Notes under the pieces: model-generated
What the model was told of the DNA's origin: nothing
What the model saw: only the letters and a program-made list of their open reading frames with translations
The model's database searches: none
Assembly (NCBI RefSeq): GCF_000721605.1
Contig: NZ_JOIZ01000015.1
Coordinates: 212,480-276,479 of the forward strand
Direction: 5' to 3'
DNA length: 64,000 nucleotides
DNA from: Streptomyces sp. NRRL S-37
Lineage (GTDB): Bacteria; Actinomycetota; Actinomycetes; Streptomycetales; Streptomycetaceae
Translations under genes and position numbers: made by a program
Shown here: one piece after another, positions 32,930-43,332 of the stretch
Layout: each line of letters starts with the position of its first letter
Position numbering within the stretch: position 1 is the first letter of the stretch

Positions 32930-35737
32930 TTATGTTCCGGAAATCAGGGCGATCAGTTCCCGTCGGCCGGCGATGCCGAGTTTCCGGTAGGAATGGGTGA
33001 GGTGCTTCTCCACCGCCCGGGAGCTGACTCCCATGGTCTCGGCGATCTCCTGGTTCGTCAGCCCCTCGCACGCGAAGGCGGCGACCCGGCGTTCGGTGCG
33101 GGTGAGAACGGCCTGCGGGGCGGGGACGGCGGAGAGCGGCGGCCCGCCGCCGACGGCGGCGCGCTCCACCAGCCACGGCGCACCGCACGCGGTGGCCAGC
33201 GTGGCGGCCTCCCGGGCCAGGGCCTCCGACTCCACTCCCCCGCCCAGGCGTTCGGCGAGCGCGAGCAGGGCGCGGGCCAGTTCCAGCTGATGGGCGGAGC
33301 CGCGCAGTACGGTGACCGCCTGACGCAGCAGGGCCGTTCCCCGGCCGCCCTCCTCCAGCCGGCCCCGCAGGCGCAGCGCCCGGCCCAGACCCACCGGTGC
33401 CCCCCACCGTTCGGCCCGGGCGTGCTCCTCCTCCGCGAGGGAACGCGCGGCACGGAGGTCTCCGAGGCGGCGATGGACCCCGATGGCCCAGGGCCGCCAG
33501 GGGAACAGCACCGGGTTCTGCCAGCCGGCGGCGTCCAGGCGGCGGCCGCAGGACCGCAGGGAGTCCAGCGCTCCGGTGAGGTCGCCGGCCGCCACCTCAC
33601 CGGCGGCCTGCAGCAGACGCAGCATCGCGGTGACGGTCAGCTCCTCGCCGCGGATCCGTTCGGCGCGCCGGACCACGCGCCGTGCCAGGGCGGGGTCCCG
33701 GGTCTCCAGCGCCACCATCGCGTGCGCGAGGGTGGCGACCGTACCGAGACCGTGCCGGTCCGCCTCGGTCATGCGCAGGGCGGTCTCGGACTGTTCGCGG
33801 GCCTGGTCGAGCCGGCCCCGGGCGATGTGGATCAGGGCCCTTTCGATGTGCACCAGCGCGTCGGTCGGCGTGGTGTGCCGTTCCCGGGCCCGGTACTCGA
33901 CGGCGAGCCAGGAGTCGAGCGCCTCCACGGAGTCGGCGGCGACCATGGTGATGACCACCAGGGGAAGGGTGGACTGGACGCGGGCGGAGGTCGCCGGCTC
34001 CCGGTCCAGGACGTGTTCCGCCCGGCGGACCACGTCCGCGGCCGGCAGGCCGGCGCCGAAGGTGGCGGCGAGGAGCAGCGCGATCGTCAGCTCCCGCTCG
34101 CCGCCGGTGTCCAGCGGCGGTGCGGAGCCGAGCCGCCGCAGGCGCTCGGTGGCGTCGGCGAGTTCGTAGGGGTTCTCGTAGGCGCAGTGGCGCAGCCGGG
34201 CCTCCAGGCGCAGGGCCAGGTCGCGATCGGTCCCGGTGAGCGCGGCGGCCGGCCCGAGTCCTTCCGCGGCTTGGCGCAGCAGGTCGACCACGCCGGACGG
34301 GGCGGGCCCGAGGGGGGTGGGCGCGATGCGCAGCACCGCCGCGGCACGGTCCCGCGCCTCGGGCAGCAGACCGATCGCCTGAGCGATGTGCCGTTCACAG
34401 GCCGATGGGTCGAAGACGCGCTCGGCGGTGCCGAGTTCGACGAGCAGGCGGGCCCGGTCGACGCCCTGCGCGGCGCTGTCGAGAAGGGCGCGCCGCAGGT
34501 AGCGGACCGCGGCGTCGGGGGCGCCGCGGCGCAGGGCGGTGTCCGCGGCGGACCGCAGGACGTCCACGGTCCACGGCTGGTGACGGGTGACGACGGCCAT
34601 GAGCTGCGCGGCGACCTGCTCGGCGGGGCGGCCCGAGGCGTAGAGCAGCGCGGCCGCCTCGTCGTGGAGCTGCTCGCGCCGGACCATGGTCAGGGTCGAC
34701 TCCACGGCGTCCCGTACGACCCGGTGGACGAAGCGCGGCTCGCCGGGCGCGGCGACGAGCCCGAGGGCCGCCAGGGTGCGCAGCGCCGCCGTGTAGCCCA
34801 CGGGGTCGAGGCACGCCAGACGGGCAACGTTGTCAGGGTCGACGTGGTCGCCGAGTACCGCGATGGCGGCCGCGAGGTCGCGGACCGGCTGGGCCTGGGT
34901 GCGCAGGATCCCGGCGAGGCGCTTCCGCAGCTGCGAGGGGCGCAGCGAGCGTGCCCGGTCGGCGTGTTCGGCGAGCGGCCGCAGGCCGGCGTGTTCCATG
35001 CCGAGCAGGATGGACATCAGGAACAGCGGGTTGCCCGCGGCCGTCTCGTGACAGGCGTGGACGAAGGTGTCGTCGCCGGGCTCACCGAAGTGTGCGCGCA
35101 CCAGCTCACGGGTGGCGGCGAGGCTGAGCGACGCGGGCCGCAGGGACTGGGTGGCGGCCTCCCTGACCTCCCGCACCAGGGTGTGATGGGTGCGGGGGTC
35201 CCCGTCGCGCAGGGTGCACACGACGACGGCCCGCAGGCCGTGCAGCCGTTTGGCCAGGTAGGTGAGCCAGCGCAGGGAGGGCACGTCGGACCACTGGAGG
35301 TCGTCGACGAGGACGAGGAGTCTGCCGTCGGCGCTGACGTTGGCCAGGAGGGACAGCAGACCGTGCAGGACCGCCTCGGTGGCCGCGGCGGCCTGGTCCG
35401 CTCCGGGCGAGGCGCTGTCGTCGGCGAAGACGTGCCGGGCGAAGGAGGCGTGGGCGTCCATCCAGCGGGCGCGGGTGTCCTCGGACGAGCCGGACAGCAG
35501 GCTCTCGAAGAGCTGCCGTACGACTCCGAAGGCGAAGTCCTGTTCCATGGGCGCCGCGTTGGCCCGCAGCACCCGGATGTCGTCGTGGCCGTCGGCCAGG
35601 GCGGGCAGGGACCTCAGCAGGGCCGACCGCCCGATGCCGAGCGGGCCGGTGACCAGGATCAGGGAGGACCTGCCCCGGCCGGCCGCGGTCAGCGCCGCGT
35701 CGACCAGGGACGTTTCGGTGGTGCGCTCCAGCAGCAT
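32930..35737 (-). CDS. fscRII: LAL-family (large ATP-binding LuxR) regulator
   Basis: A 935-residue LAL regulator. It has an N-terminal AAA-type ATPase (about 1-250), a long TPR-like helical middle and a C-terminal LuxR helix-turn-helix (about 870-930, [29 protein letters not shown]). Start ATG 35737 follows AGGAGG at 9 nt; the longer frame overlaps fscRIII. The P-loop reads GPLGIGRSA, so arginine replaces the conserved lysine, while the Walker B segment [10 protein letters not shown] is intact. Nucleotide binding may be altered. It starts 4 nt after the fscRIII stop, the third gene of the RIV-RIII-RII operon. Homologues control polyene production positively. Confidence 0.9.
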   Translation of the reverse strand: MLLERTTETSLVDAALTAAGRGRSSLILVTGPLGIGRSALLRSLPALADGHDDIRVLRANAAPMEQDFAFGVVRQLFESLLSGSSEDTRARWMDAHASFARHVFADDSASPGADQAAAATEAVLHGLLSLLANVSADGRLLVLVDDLQWSDVPSLRWLTYLAKRLHGLRAVVVCTLRDGDPRTHHTLVREVREAATQSLRPASLSLAATRELVRAHFGEPGDDTFVHACHETAAGNPLFLMSILLGMEHAGLRPLAEHADRARSLRPSQLRKRLAGILRTQAQPVRDLAAAIAVLGDHVDPDNVARLACLDPVGYTAALRTLAALGLVAAPGEPRFVHRVVRDAVESTLTMVRREQLHDEAAALLYASGRPAEQVAAQLMAVVTRHQPWTVDVLRSAADTALRRGAPDAAVRYLRRALLDSAAQGVDRARLLVELGTAERVFDPSACERHIAQAIGLLPEARDRAAAVLRIAPTPLGPAPSGVVDLLRQAAEGLGPAAALTGTDRDLALRLEARLRHCAYENPYELADATERLRRLGSAPPLDTGGERELTIALLLAATFGAGLPAADVVRRAEHVLDREPATSARVQSTLPLVVITMVAADSVEALDSWLAVEYRARERHTTPTDALVHIERALIHIARGRLDQAREQSETALRMTEADRHGLGTVATLAHAMVALETRDPALARRVVRRAERIRGEELTVTAMLRLLQAAGEVAAGDLTGALDSLRSCGRRLDAAGWQNPVLFPWRPWAIGVHRRLGDLRAARSLAEEEHARAERWGAPVGLGRALRLRGRLEEGGRGTALLRQAVTVLRGSAHQLELARALLALAERLGGGVESEALAREAATLATACGAPWLVERAAVGGGPPLSAVPAPQAVLTRTERRVAAFACEGLTNQEIAETMGVSSRAVEKHLTHSYRKLGIAGRRELIALISGT

Positions 35738-35741
35738 GCGG

Positions 35742-38636
35742 TCAGTCCTCCTGCGTGCCTTGGACCAGGGCGCGCAGTTCGTCGCGCCCCCGGATGCGAA
35801 GCTTGCGGTAGACACCGCTGAGGCGCAGCTCCACGGTGCGGGTGGTCACCGACAGCGCGGCGGCTATCTCCCGGTTGACGAGCCCCTGGGCGGCGAGCGC
35901 GGCGGCGGCCCGCTCCCCCGGCGAGAGGCTCCGCCACGCGGACGGCGGTGCGTCGGCGAGGGCCCCCGTGGGCGGGGGCGCGGAGACACCGGGACGCCGT
36001 GCCACGACGCCGTACGGTCCGGCGCCTCCGTTACCGGCCCCGTCGGCCGCCGGTGCGGCGACGGCCGTCGCGCGGTCGGGCTCGCCGCTCTCGGCGGAGG
36101 CCAGGGCCACGACCGCGCGGGTGTAGGCGGTCCGGGAGGGGGCCCGGCCGAGACTGTCGACGGCCCACCGGAGCCGCTGGACGCGGTCCTCACCGCTCAT
36201 CGTGGCGAGGCAGAGCTGGGCCGCGCCGATGGAGCCGGGCGTGCCCCAGCGTTCGGCGAGTTCGAGTTCCTCCCGCGCGAGCCTCAGGGCCTGTGCGGTG
36301 TCGCCGAGGGCGTGGGCCGCCTCGGCGGCCCCGGAACGCCAGGGAAGGAGCGCCGGGTTGGTCCAGCCGTACTGCAGGAGCCAGCGCCCGCAGGTCCGGA
36401 AGAGCGACCGGGCCTGGTGGGGGTCGTCGTCGGCCTGGGCCAGCAGGCCGCGGGCGAACAGCAGTCGGGCACCGCTCACGGACTCCTCGGCGGGGGGCGG
36501 CACGGGGCGCCCGGCGGCGGCCCGCGCCCGGTCCGGCCGGCCGTCGGCGAGGTCGGTGAGGATGCCGAGCGCCGTCCAGTAGGGGTAGGACAGCGGGTGC
36601 CTGCTGTCCGGGGGCAGTTCGCGGTCGGCGGCGGCCAGGTCGCGGGCAGCGAGGTCGGGACGGCCGTGCCTCAGGTGGAGTTCGGCGCGGAGGGCGAGCA
36701 CCCGGGCGACGGACACGGAGCAGTGTGCTCGGTGGGCCTCGGCCAGCAGGGCGCACAGGTGCGTCTCGGCCTCCTCCCCGTCCTCGGTGAGCAGGAGCGT
36801 ACGGCAGGCCAGCAGCCTGGGCACGGTGAGCGGGAGCCGGCCTGAGGGATCGGGGGCCAGGGCCGTGCGGGCCTGCCGTCGGGCCTCCTCGCAGTCAACA
36901 CCCCGTACGGCGGTCTCCCACGCCCGCACGCCGTTCACGGCCGGGTTCCGCGAGGTACGGGGCAGCTCCGGTGCGGGCGGGAAGGCGACCTCGCCGGGCG
37001 TCCGGCGCAACGGCTGCGTCACCCGGAACAGGGCGGTGAGTTCCTCGTGCCGGGCGGTGGCCTCTTCCGCCGCCTCCGGGCCGGGCGGTGTCCCCCGCGC
37101 CTCGTCCGGCCGGCGGCCGGCGAGGAACTCGGCGAGGGCGCGCCGGGCGGTGTCCGTGTCTCCGCCGAGGAGACACAGGTCGCCGGCCCGCGCCCGGAAG
37201 TCCGCGGCCGCCTCTCCCGGTTCGCGGATGATGCCGCCCATGCGGCGCCCGGCGGCGACGGGCGCGATCACCAGTTCCACGCGGGCCAGTCGGAGCAGGA
37301 CACGGATGCGGGTCTCCTCGGACAGTGGTTCGGCCAGGGCGCGGGAGAGGTAGGCGGCGGCACGGTCGCGGCGGCCACCGCGGAGCGCCGCGGCCGCCGC
37401 CCGGCACAGCGTGTCCACCACCCACGGGGCGCCGACCGGGCGGGCCGGCAGCAGCAGGTCGCCGATGCCCTGGTCGTCCGCGGCCGCCCGGTGGGCCAGT
37501 TCGGCGGCGCGTGCGTGCAGGTCGGCGCGCTCGGCGATGGACATCCCCTCGATGACGCGGGCGCGCACGACCGGACCGCGCACCCGGAACCGGCCGTCGC
37601 GCACGGTGACCAGGCCGCTGTCCAGCAGGGCGGCGCGGAGCCGGGTCTCGGACAGGGCACCCCGCTCGCCCAGGGTCAGGACCAGTGGGAAGTCGAGGAG
37701 GTCGTCACAGACCGCGAGGGCGCGCAGGACGTCGAGGGCGACGGGGTCCCGCACCCCGTCGAGCGCCGCGGCGGCGTGCTCGCCGGTCACCTCGGCCGCG
37801 AGGGCACGGACGTGCCCCACGTGGCCGGCGTCCGGCGGGTGCCCCGCTCGGGAGAAGCGGCGCAGGGTGTCCCGTACGACGGCGGGGTTGCCCCCGGTCG
37901 CGTCGGCGACGGCGGCGACGAAGGAACGGTCGCCGAGGGCGCCGCAGAAGGCCCGTACGGCGTCGGCCGTCCCGGTGCGGGTGAGGCCGGGCAGCGCCAG
38001 TTCGACGGTGGTGGCCGAGCCGGTGAGCGGGTTGCCCGCGCACCAGTCGAGACCGATGTCCGCCGTGCGGATGCTGCCGGTGAGCACGGCCAGCGGCGCG
38101 CGGGGCAGCCGGCGTATCAGGGCCTCCAGCCAGCGCAGCGAATCGGGGTCGAGCTGGTGGATGTCCTCCACCACCAGGAGGGTGGGCCGCTCACGGGCCA
38201 CGGTGAGCAGACGGGTGAGCCCGGGGAACCGGCCGGGTCCCCCCTGGTCGAGGAGGAGATGCGGCAGTTGGTCGGCGAACCTCTGGTGCCCCGACAGCAG
38301 TTGGCCGACCACGCCGTAGCGCAGGTCCCGTTCCGCGGGTGTCGCGCGCGCCGTGAGGACGCACAGTCCCCGCTCGGCGGCGTGCCGGGCCGCCCAGCGC
38401 AGCAACTCGCCTTGTCCCGCCCCGGGTTCGCCCGTCACCGTGACCAGGGCCGGGCGGCCCGACCGCAGCTCCCCGATCACGGCGGACAGCACGGCCTGTT
38501 CACGGTCGCGTTCCAGGAGGAGGAGATCGGCGAGTGCCGGCTGGTCGCCGTGGGGACGCCCGTGTCCTTCCTCGTCCGCCCGGCCCGGGACGTTCGTCGG
38601 ATCGCCTTGTGCCGGCGTGGCCTCACCGGGTCGCAT
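35742..38636 (-). CDS. fscRIII: LAL-family regulator with degenerate P-loop
   Basis: A 964-residue LAL protein: ATPase-like domain (about 35-270), helical repeats, and a C-terminal LuxR helix-turn-helix (about 900-960, [28 protein letters not shown]). The P-loop is GEPGAGQGE, lacking both the conserved lysine and the following serine/threonine, so classical ATP hydrolysis is unlikely. The Walker B region is [14 protein letters not shown] 38636 overlaps the end of fscRIV by 14 nt, which suggests translational coupling. A longer frame from 38711 is possible but would overlap fscRIV much more. Middle gene of the three-LAL operon. Confidence 0.88.
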   Translation of the reverse strand: MRPGEATPAQGDPTNVPGRADEEGHGRPHGDQPALADLLLLERDREQAVLSAVIGELRSGRPALVTVTGEPGAGQGELLRWAARHAAERGLCVLTARATPAERDLRYGVVGQLLSGHQRFADQLPHLLLDQGGPGRFPGLTRLLTVARERPTLLVVEDIHQLDPDSLRWLEALIRRLPRAPLAVLTGSIRTADIGLDWCAGNPLTGSATTVELALPGLTRTGTADAVRAFCGALGDRSFVAAVADATGGNPAVVRDTLRRFSRAGHPPDAGHVGHVRALAAEVTGEHAAAALDGVRDPVALDVLRALAVCDDLLDFPLVLTLGERGALSETRLRAALLDSGLVTVRDGRFRVRGPVVRARVIEGMSIAERADLHARAAELAHRAAADDQGIGDLLLPARPVGAPWVVDTLCRAAAAALRGGRRDRAAAYLSRALAEPLSEETRIRVLLRLARVELVIAPVAAGRRMGGIIREPGEAAADFRARAGDLCLLGGDTDTARRALAEFLAGRRPDEARGTPPGPEAAEEATARHEELTALFRVTQPLRRTPGEVAFPPAPELPRTSRNPAVNGVRAWETAVRGVDCEEARRQARTALAPDPSGRLPLTVPRLLACRTLLLTEDGEEAETHLCALLAEAHRAHCSVSVARVLALRAELHLRHGRPDLAARDLAAADRELPPDSRHPLSYPYWTALGILTDLADGRPDRARAAAGRPVPPPAEESVSGARLLFARGLLAQADDDPHQARSLFRTCGRWLLQYGWTNPALLPWRSGAAEAAHALGDTAQALRLAREELELAERWGTPGSIGAAQLCLATMSGEDRVQRLRWAVDSLGRAPSRTAYTRAVVALASAESGEPDRATAVAAPAADGAGNGGAGPYGVVARRPGVSAPPPTGALADAPPSAWRSLSPGERAAAALAAQGLVNREIAAALSVTTRTVELRLSGVYRKLRIRGRDELRALVQGTQED

Positions 38637-41532
38637 CGGGTCCGGTGTGCCCCTCGCGGAGGCCGGGAGGGAGCGGGGTGTCCTCGTGCAGGGCGCCCGC
38701 GAGTTCGGCACGGCGGGTGATCCCGAGTTTGCGGTAGACGCTCGTGAGGTGGAGCTCCACCGTGCGCACCGTCACGAACAAGGACTCCGCGGCCTCCCGG
38801 TTGGTCACTCCCGAGGCGACCAGCGCGGCCACCGTGCGTTCCGTGCCGGTCAGCATGTCCAGCGGTGACACCGTGACCTCCCGCATCCTGCCGCCGGCCC
38901 CGACCAGTTCCTCGCGGGCCCGCCGGGCGAGCGCCACGCAGCCGCAGCGGCGGGCGAGCGCGACCGCGTCCCGCAGGTGTTCGCGTGCCTCACCCGGTGC
39001 GCCGTCCGCCAGCAGGGCCCGCCCCAGCAGCAGCAGCGCGCGGGCGTGGTCGGCGCGGGCCGGCGAGTCCGCCAGCCGGCGTACCGCCTCCCGGAGCCCG
39101 ACGATTCCTTCCGGGCCGGGTGTGGCGACACCGCGGGCCAGGGCGGCGTAGCCCAGGGCACGCGGGGTTCCCCAGCGTTCGGCGGGTCCGGCACCGTGGT
39201 CGGCCGCCGCCCTGGCCTCCTCGAAGCGGCCCGACTCGGCCAGCAGACAGGCGGCGTCCAACCACCAGGGGGCCAGGACCGGATTGGCGAGTCCCGTCCG
39301 GGCCAGGGAGTCCCCGCAGGCACGCAGCAGTTCGAGAGCGCTCTCCGAGTCACCGTGCGCGTACCGTGCGCGCGCCCGCGCCATGAGGTACCAGTGGTAC
39401 TCCCACGCGAAGTCCTCGATCCGCGGGCGTTTGATGGTGCCGAGCATCTCCTCGGCCCAGCCGGGCTCACCGCGTTCGACGAGGGCGAGCGCGCAGGCGA
39501 TCTGCGGCTGGACGGCGCCCTCGCCCCAGTTCCTCTCCTCCTCCAGCAGGTCGAGGGCGGTCTGGGCGTCCGCCAGGGCCTGGAGGACGCCGCCCCGGTC
39601 CAGGTGGACGAAGGCGCGGGTGGAGAGCGCGAGGACGTACGTCCACACCGCCGCGGTCCGCCGGCTGTCGCGCAGCACCGTCTCCAGCGCGTCGAGTGCC
39701 TCGCCGGTCTCGTCGGCGAGGGAGAGCGCGAGGGAGGCGGGCAGCAGCGACCACGCGCCGGGGGCCGCGCCCGGGGAGCGCAGGGCACGCCGGGCCTGGC
39801 GGACCGACTCGGCGGCGGAACGGCCGTCCATCGCGGTGAGCACGGTGAGCATGGCGAGCTGCTGGCGCTGGGCGGGCGTGTCCCCCGGCGGCGGGGTCAG
39901 CAGGGCGGCCCGTTCGCGCACCGCGGGCAGGGTGCTCTTCTCGTCGGCACCGACGATCAGCAGGGTGGCTTCGGCCGTGGTGAGGAGTTCGCGGTCGGCG
40001 GGTTCGGGGTCGGTGCCGAGTGCGGTGTGGAGGGCGTCCAGGGCCTCGGTCAGTACGCGGGCGCCTTCGGGTGACCGCTGGACGCGCAGGCAGATCAGGG
40101 CGAGCCGGACCGCGACCGTCGCGCGGGTGCGGACGTCGCCGGCGAGGGCCAGTGCCTCGTGCAGCAGTGCCAGGGAGCGGGCCGGGTCCGTCTCGGAGAG
40201 GACTTCGGCGAGCCGCATCCGGATCTCCGGAGTGTCGGGCCCGGCCTCCAGGACGCGCTCCAGGTAGCGCGCGGCGGCCTCCGGGGCTCCCCGCTGCTCC
40301 GCCTGCGTGGCGGCGTCCAGGAAGACGGCGGTCATCCACGGCTGGTCGGCCCTCGGGAGGAGCAGCAGCTGGCCGGCGATCTGCTCGGGGGAGCGTCCGA
40401 CGTCGCTGAGCAGTTGCGCGGCCCGGGTGCGCAGATCGGCCAGGGCCGTGGGACCGAGCGTGGAGAGGATCGCCGCACGCACCATGTCGTGCACCAGTTC
40501 GCTCCGGTCGGACTGGACGAGGGCGAAGCGGCGCAGGAGGTCCACGGCCTCCTCGGCCTGCACGGCGGACACCCCGGCGAGGGCGGCGAGGTGTTCGGTC
40601 CGTTCGGGACCGAGCACGGCCAGGGCCCGGGCCACCTCGCGCACTCCGGCCGGCTGACCGTGCAGTGCCTCGTGCACGGAGCCGGCGACGACCCGTCCGC
40701 CCAGCTCGGTGATCCGCCGGACGCCCGTGTCGTCGGGACTCACCCCGCCGGTGCGCAACTTGTGCAGGATCCGCTGGAGTTCCAGCGGGCTGCCGCCGGT
40801 CACGGCGGTGAGGGTGTCCACGAAGGACGGCCGCGGCGGGACCTCGGGGAAGGTCCGGCGGACGAGCGTCTCGACGTCGCGGGCCGACAGTGCCGGCACG
40901 TGCAGCGTCAGGGGCCGGTGGTGGGCCACCAGGTCGGTCAGGGCCGGGCCGGCCGTACGCTCGGACGCGGTGCGCTGGGCGAGCGCGACGAGCAGTGGCA
41001 TTCCGTCGGCGCGGCGCAGGAGGAAGTCGAGCCAGCGCAGGGACCGTTCGTCGCACCAGTGGACGTCGTCGAGGGCCAGCACCAGGGGGCGGTCCGCCAT
41101 GAGGTTGGCGGCGAGCCAGTACAGGCCGTTCAGCGCGGGATAGGTGGCGCCGGGTGCGGTGTCCCCGTCGACGCGGCCGGGGGTGAGGGCGGGCAGGGCG
41201 TGACGGGCGCTTCCTTCGAGCAGCGCCGTGGCACGGCCGCGGCGGGCGGTGAGGCCGAGCGGCCCGAACAGGGCGCGTACACCGCTGTATCCGTTGCCGG
41301 AGTCGATCGCCCTGCAGGACCCGTACAGCACGGTCATGCCGTCGCAGGCCCCGCCGGCGCCGAGGGCGGCCCTCAGCAGTGAGGTCTTGCCGACCCCCGC
41401 CGGCCCGTCGAGGACGATCAGCCGGGGCTGACCGGCACGGGCGGCGGCGGCTTCGGCGGCGAGCGTCCGCAGGAGGGCCTCACGGCCGACCAGGGGAAGG
41501 GACGGGCCGGTCCCCCGTTCCCGGTTCGTCAC
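38623..41532 (-). CDS. fscRIV: LAL-family regulator with intact P-loop
   Basis: A 969-residue LAL regulator starting at GTG 41532 behind AAGGGAGA. The ATPase domain has a textbook Walker A GPAGVGKTS (about 42-50) and Walker B LVLALDDVHW. The C-terminal LuxR helix-turn-helix ends with TVRTVELHLTSVYRKLGI (about 910-927). It heads the leftward fscRIV-RIII-RII operon and is divergent from fscMI, sharing a 343-bp regulatory region that contains a PAS-LuxR-type box. It is the only one of the three LALs in the window with an intact nucleotide-binding loop. Confidence 0.92.
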   Translation of the reverse strand: MTNRERGTGPSLPLVGREALLRTLAAEAAAARAGQPRLIVLDGPAGVGKTSLLRAALGAGGACDGMTVLYGSCRAIDSGNGYSGVRALFGPLGLTARRGRATALLEGSARHALPALTPGRVDGDTAPGATYPALNGLYWLAANLMADRPLVLALDDVHWCDERSLRWLDFLLRRADGMPLLVALAQRTASERTAGPALTDLVAHHRPLTLHVPALSARDVETLVRRTFPEVPPRPSFVDTLTAVTGGSPLELQRILHKLRTGGVSPDDTGVRRITELGGRVVAGSVHEALHGQPAGVREVARALAVLGPERTEHLAALAGVSAVQAEEAVDLLRRFALVQSDRSELVHDMVRAAILSTLGPTALADLRTRAAQLLSDVGRSPEQIAGQLLLLPRADQPWMTAVFLDAATQAEQRGAPEAAARYLERVLEAGPDTPEIRMRLAEVLSETDPARSLALLHEALALAGDVRTRATVAVRLALICLRVQRSPEGARVLTEALDALHTALGTDPEPADRELLTTAEATLLIVGADEKSTLPAVRERAALLTPPPGDTPAQRQQLAMLTVLTAMDGRSAAESVRQARRALRSPGAAPGAWSLLPASLALSLADETGEALDALETVLRDSRRTAAVWTYVLALSTRAFVHLDRGGVLQALADAQTALDLLEEERNWGEGAVQPQIACALALVERGEPGWAEEMLGTIKRPRIEDFAWEYHWYLMARARARYAHGDSESALELLRACGDSLARTGLANPVLAPWWLDAACLLAESGRFEEARAAADHGAGPAERWGTPRALGYAALARGVATPGPEGIVGLREAVRRLADSPARADHARALLLLGRALLADGAPGEAREHLRDAVALARRCGCVALARRAREELVGAGGRMREVTVSPLDMLTGTERTVAALVASGVTNREAAESLFVTVRTVELHLTSVYRKLGITRRAELAGALHEDTPLPPGLREGHTGPDATR

Positions 41533-41875
41533 GTGGTCTCCCTTGCGTGGTGCTGAGGCCGGGGCAACGCTCCGCTGGACAGCCCCCCGTCGGCACATAC
41601 GGAACGCTCGGTGCGCCCACCGTACAGGCAACTCCGGTCGCCCCGGCGCGGGTCGGCCCCGTGCCCCGCGCCCGGTGTTCCGTCCGGCTCGCGGGGCAAG
41701 TCTAAGGATTTCCTGGTTACGGCCGTGAGATCAAGATGGGGTGCGGTCGGCGCCGCCCGACTCGGGCCCCGGCCGACGGGCCGCACACGGACAACTCCGT
41801 CCTGCCTGTCCGCCTGCCGGCCGTGCCCGCGCGGCCGGCCGGCGACTTCGGCAGTCACCTCGTGAAAGGGCCCTC
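41533..41875. promoter_or_regulatory. Divergent fscRIV/fscMI control region
   Basis: This 343-bp region has no gene. It separates the leftward LAL operon from the rightward biosynthetic genes. Its clear element is the PAS-LuxR-type box at 41702-41717. Promoter hexamers on either strand are weak, as expected where an activator is needed. Confidence 0.6.
41702..41717. promoter_or_regulatory. Candidate PAS-LuxR (PimM/FscRI) binding box
   Basis: CTAAGGATTTCCTGGT matches 12 of 16 positions of the PimM consensus, including the central GGAWWTCC. It lies about 159 bp before fscMI and 170 bp before fscRIV, so it could activate both directions. Consensus is from pimaricin work; function here is inferred. 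Confidence 0.6.
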
Positions 41876-43252
41876 ATGGACTCCGCCGCACGGCCGATCC
41901 TCTTCGTCGGTCTCCCCGAGAGCGGACTGCTCAACCCGTTGCTGGTGCTGGCCGGGGAACTGGCCCGGCGTGGTGTGCCCGACCTGTGGTTCGCCACCGA
42001 CGAGCACCGCCGGGACGACGTGGCGGCACTGGCCGCCGAGTCCGCGGTGTCGTTCGCCTCGCTGGGCGAGGTGGTGTCCGAGCTGTCGGCGGTGACCTGG
42101 GACGACGCCGTGTACCGGGAGGTCACGCAGTCCTCGCGGTTCAAGGCGCACCGCGCCGTGGTCCGGCAGTCGTACCGGCCGGCGCTCCAGGCGCGCAAGT
42201 ACCGCGCCCTGGAGAAGGTGGTCGAGGAGGTGCGGCCGGCGCTGATGGTGATCGACTGCGTGAGCGGCTTCGGTGTCGACCTGGCGCTCACCCACCGCAT
42301 TCCGTACGTGCTGTCGGTGCCGTTCGTCCCGAGCAACGTGCTGACCTCGCACAACCCGTTCGGCGCGTCCTACACCCCGAAGAACTTCCCGGTCCCCAAC
42401 TCCGGTCTGCCGCTGGAGATGACTCCCCGGCAGAAGCTGGCGAACACCCTGTTCAAGTGGCGGACGCTCCTCATGTTCCTGCACCCGTCGATGGGCAAGG
42501 TGCTCAAGGAGGACGCCGCGATCCGCAAGGAGCTCGGCATCGCCCCGCCCAACTCCATGACCCGGGTGGACGCGGCCGAGATGGTGCTGTGCTCCTCCAT
42601 TCCGGAGCTGGACTACCCCTTCGACGTCCCGGAGAAGCTCCGTCTGGTGGGCGCCCTGCTGCCGCCGCTGCCGGAGTGCCCGGACGACGAGGACCTCGGC
42701 GGCTGGCTGGACCGGCAGTCGTCGGTGGTCTACATGGGCTTCGGCACCATCACCCGGCTGACCCGCGAGGAGGTCGCGGCGCTGGTGGAGGTGGCCCGCC
42801 GGATGTCGGACCGCCACCAGTTCCTGTGGAAGCTGCCGAAGGAGCAGCAGCACCTGCTGCCGCCGGCCGCCTCACTGCCCGGCAATCTGCGGGTGGAGAG
42901 CTGGGTGCCGTCCCAACTGGACGTGCTGGCCCACCCGAAGGTGTCGGTGTTCTTCTCGCACGGCGGCGGCAACGCCTACCACGAGGGCGTCTACTTCGGT
43001 AAGCCGCAGGTGGTGCGGCCGCTGTGGGTGGACTGCTTCGACCAGGCGGTGCGCGGCCGCGACTTCGGCATCAGCCTCACCCTGGACCGGCCGGGGACCG
43101 TCGACCCGGACGACGTCGTCGACAAGCTGACCCGGGTCGTCGAGGACCCGTCCTTCCGTGAGCGGGCGGAGCGGCTGGGCGCTCTCCAGCGGGCGGCCGG
43201 CGGGCGCAAGGCCGCGGCCGACCTGATCCTGGGCCTGCTGCCGACACCATGA
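41876..43252 (+). CDS. fscMI: Polyene mycosaminyltransferase
   Basis: A 458-residue GT1 (GT-B fold) glycosyltransferase. It starts at ATG 41876 behind GAAAGGG with an N-terminal acceptor-side domain (ILFVGLPESGLLNPLLVLAGEL). The C-terminal donor-binding region VFFSHGGGNAYHEGVYFGKP (about 359-378) is the nucleotide-sugar motif. It is of the NysDI/AmphDI/PimK type, which transfers GDP-mycosamine to the macrolactone. It is the first gene of the rightward operon and is followed at 80 bp by the aminotransferase. Position and neighbours support mycosamine attachment; regiochemistry is inferred from homologues. Confidence 0.93.
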   Translation: MDSAARPILFVGLPESGLLNPLLVLAGELARRGVPDLWFATDEHRRDDVAALAAESAVSFASLGEVVSELSAVTWDDAVYREVTQSSRFKAHRAVVRQSYRPALQARKYRALEKVVEEVRPALMVIDCVSGFGVDLALTHRIPYVLSVPFVPSNVLTSHNPFGASYTPKNFPVPNSGLPLEMTPRQKLANTLFKWRTLLMFLHPSMGKVLKEDAAIRKELGIAPPNSMTRVDAAEMVLCSSIPELDYPFDVPEKLRLVGALLPPLPECPDDEDLGGWLDRQSSVVYMGFGTITRLTREEVAALVEVARRMSDRHQFLWKLPKEQQHLLPPAASLPGNLRVESWVPSQLDVLAHPKVSVFFSHGGGNAYHEGVYFGKPQVVRPLWVDCFDQAVRGRDFGISLTLDRPGTVDPDDVVDKLTRVVEDPSFRERAERLGALQRAAGGRKAAADLILGLLPTP

Positions 43253-43332
43253 CGCCAGGCCGCCCGCCGGCCGGTGCCGGACCGTCCGCCCCCTTCTTCC
43301 AGCCATCGCACGCACCACCGCAGCGAGGACGC

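Noticed and set aside
31739..41532. bldA-dependent TTA codons in the cluster regulators
   Set aside because: On reading the regulator genes I did not notice an in-frame TTA codon, so bldA control is not supported by this sequence.
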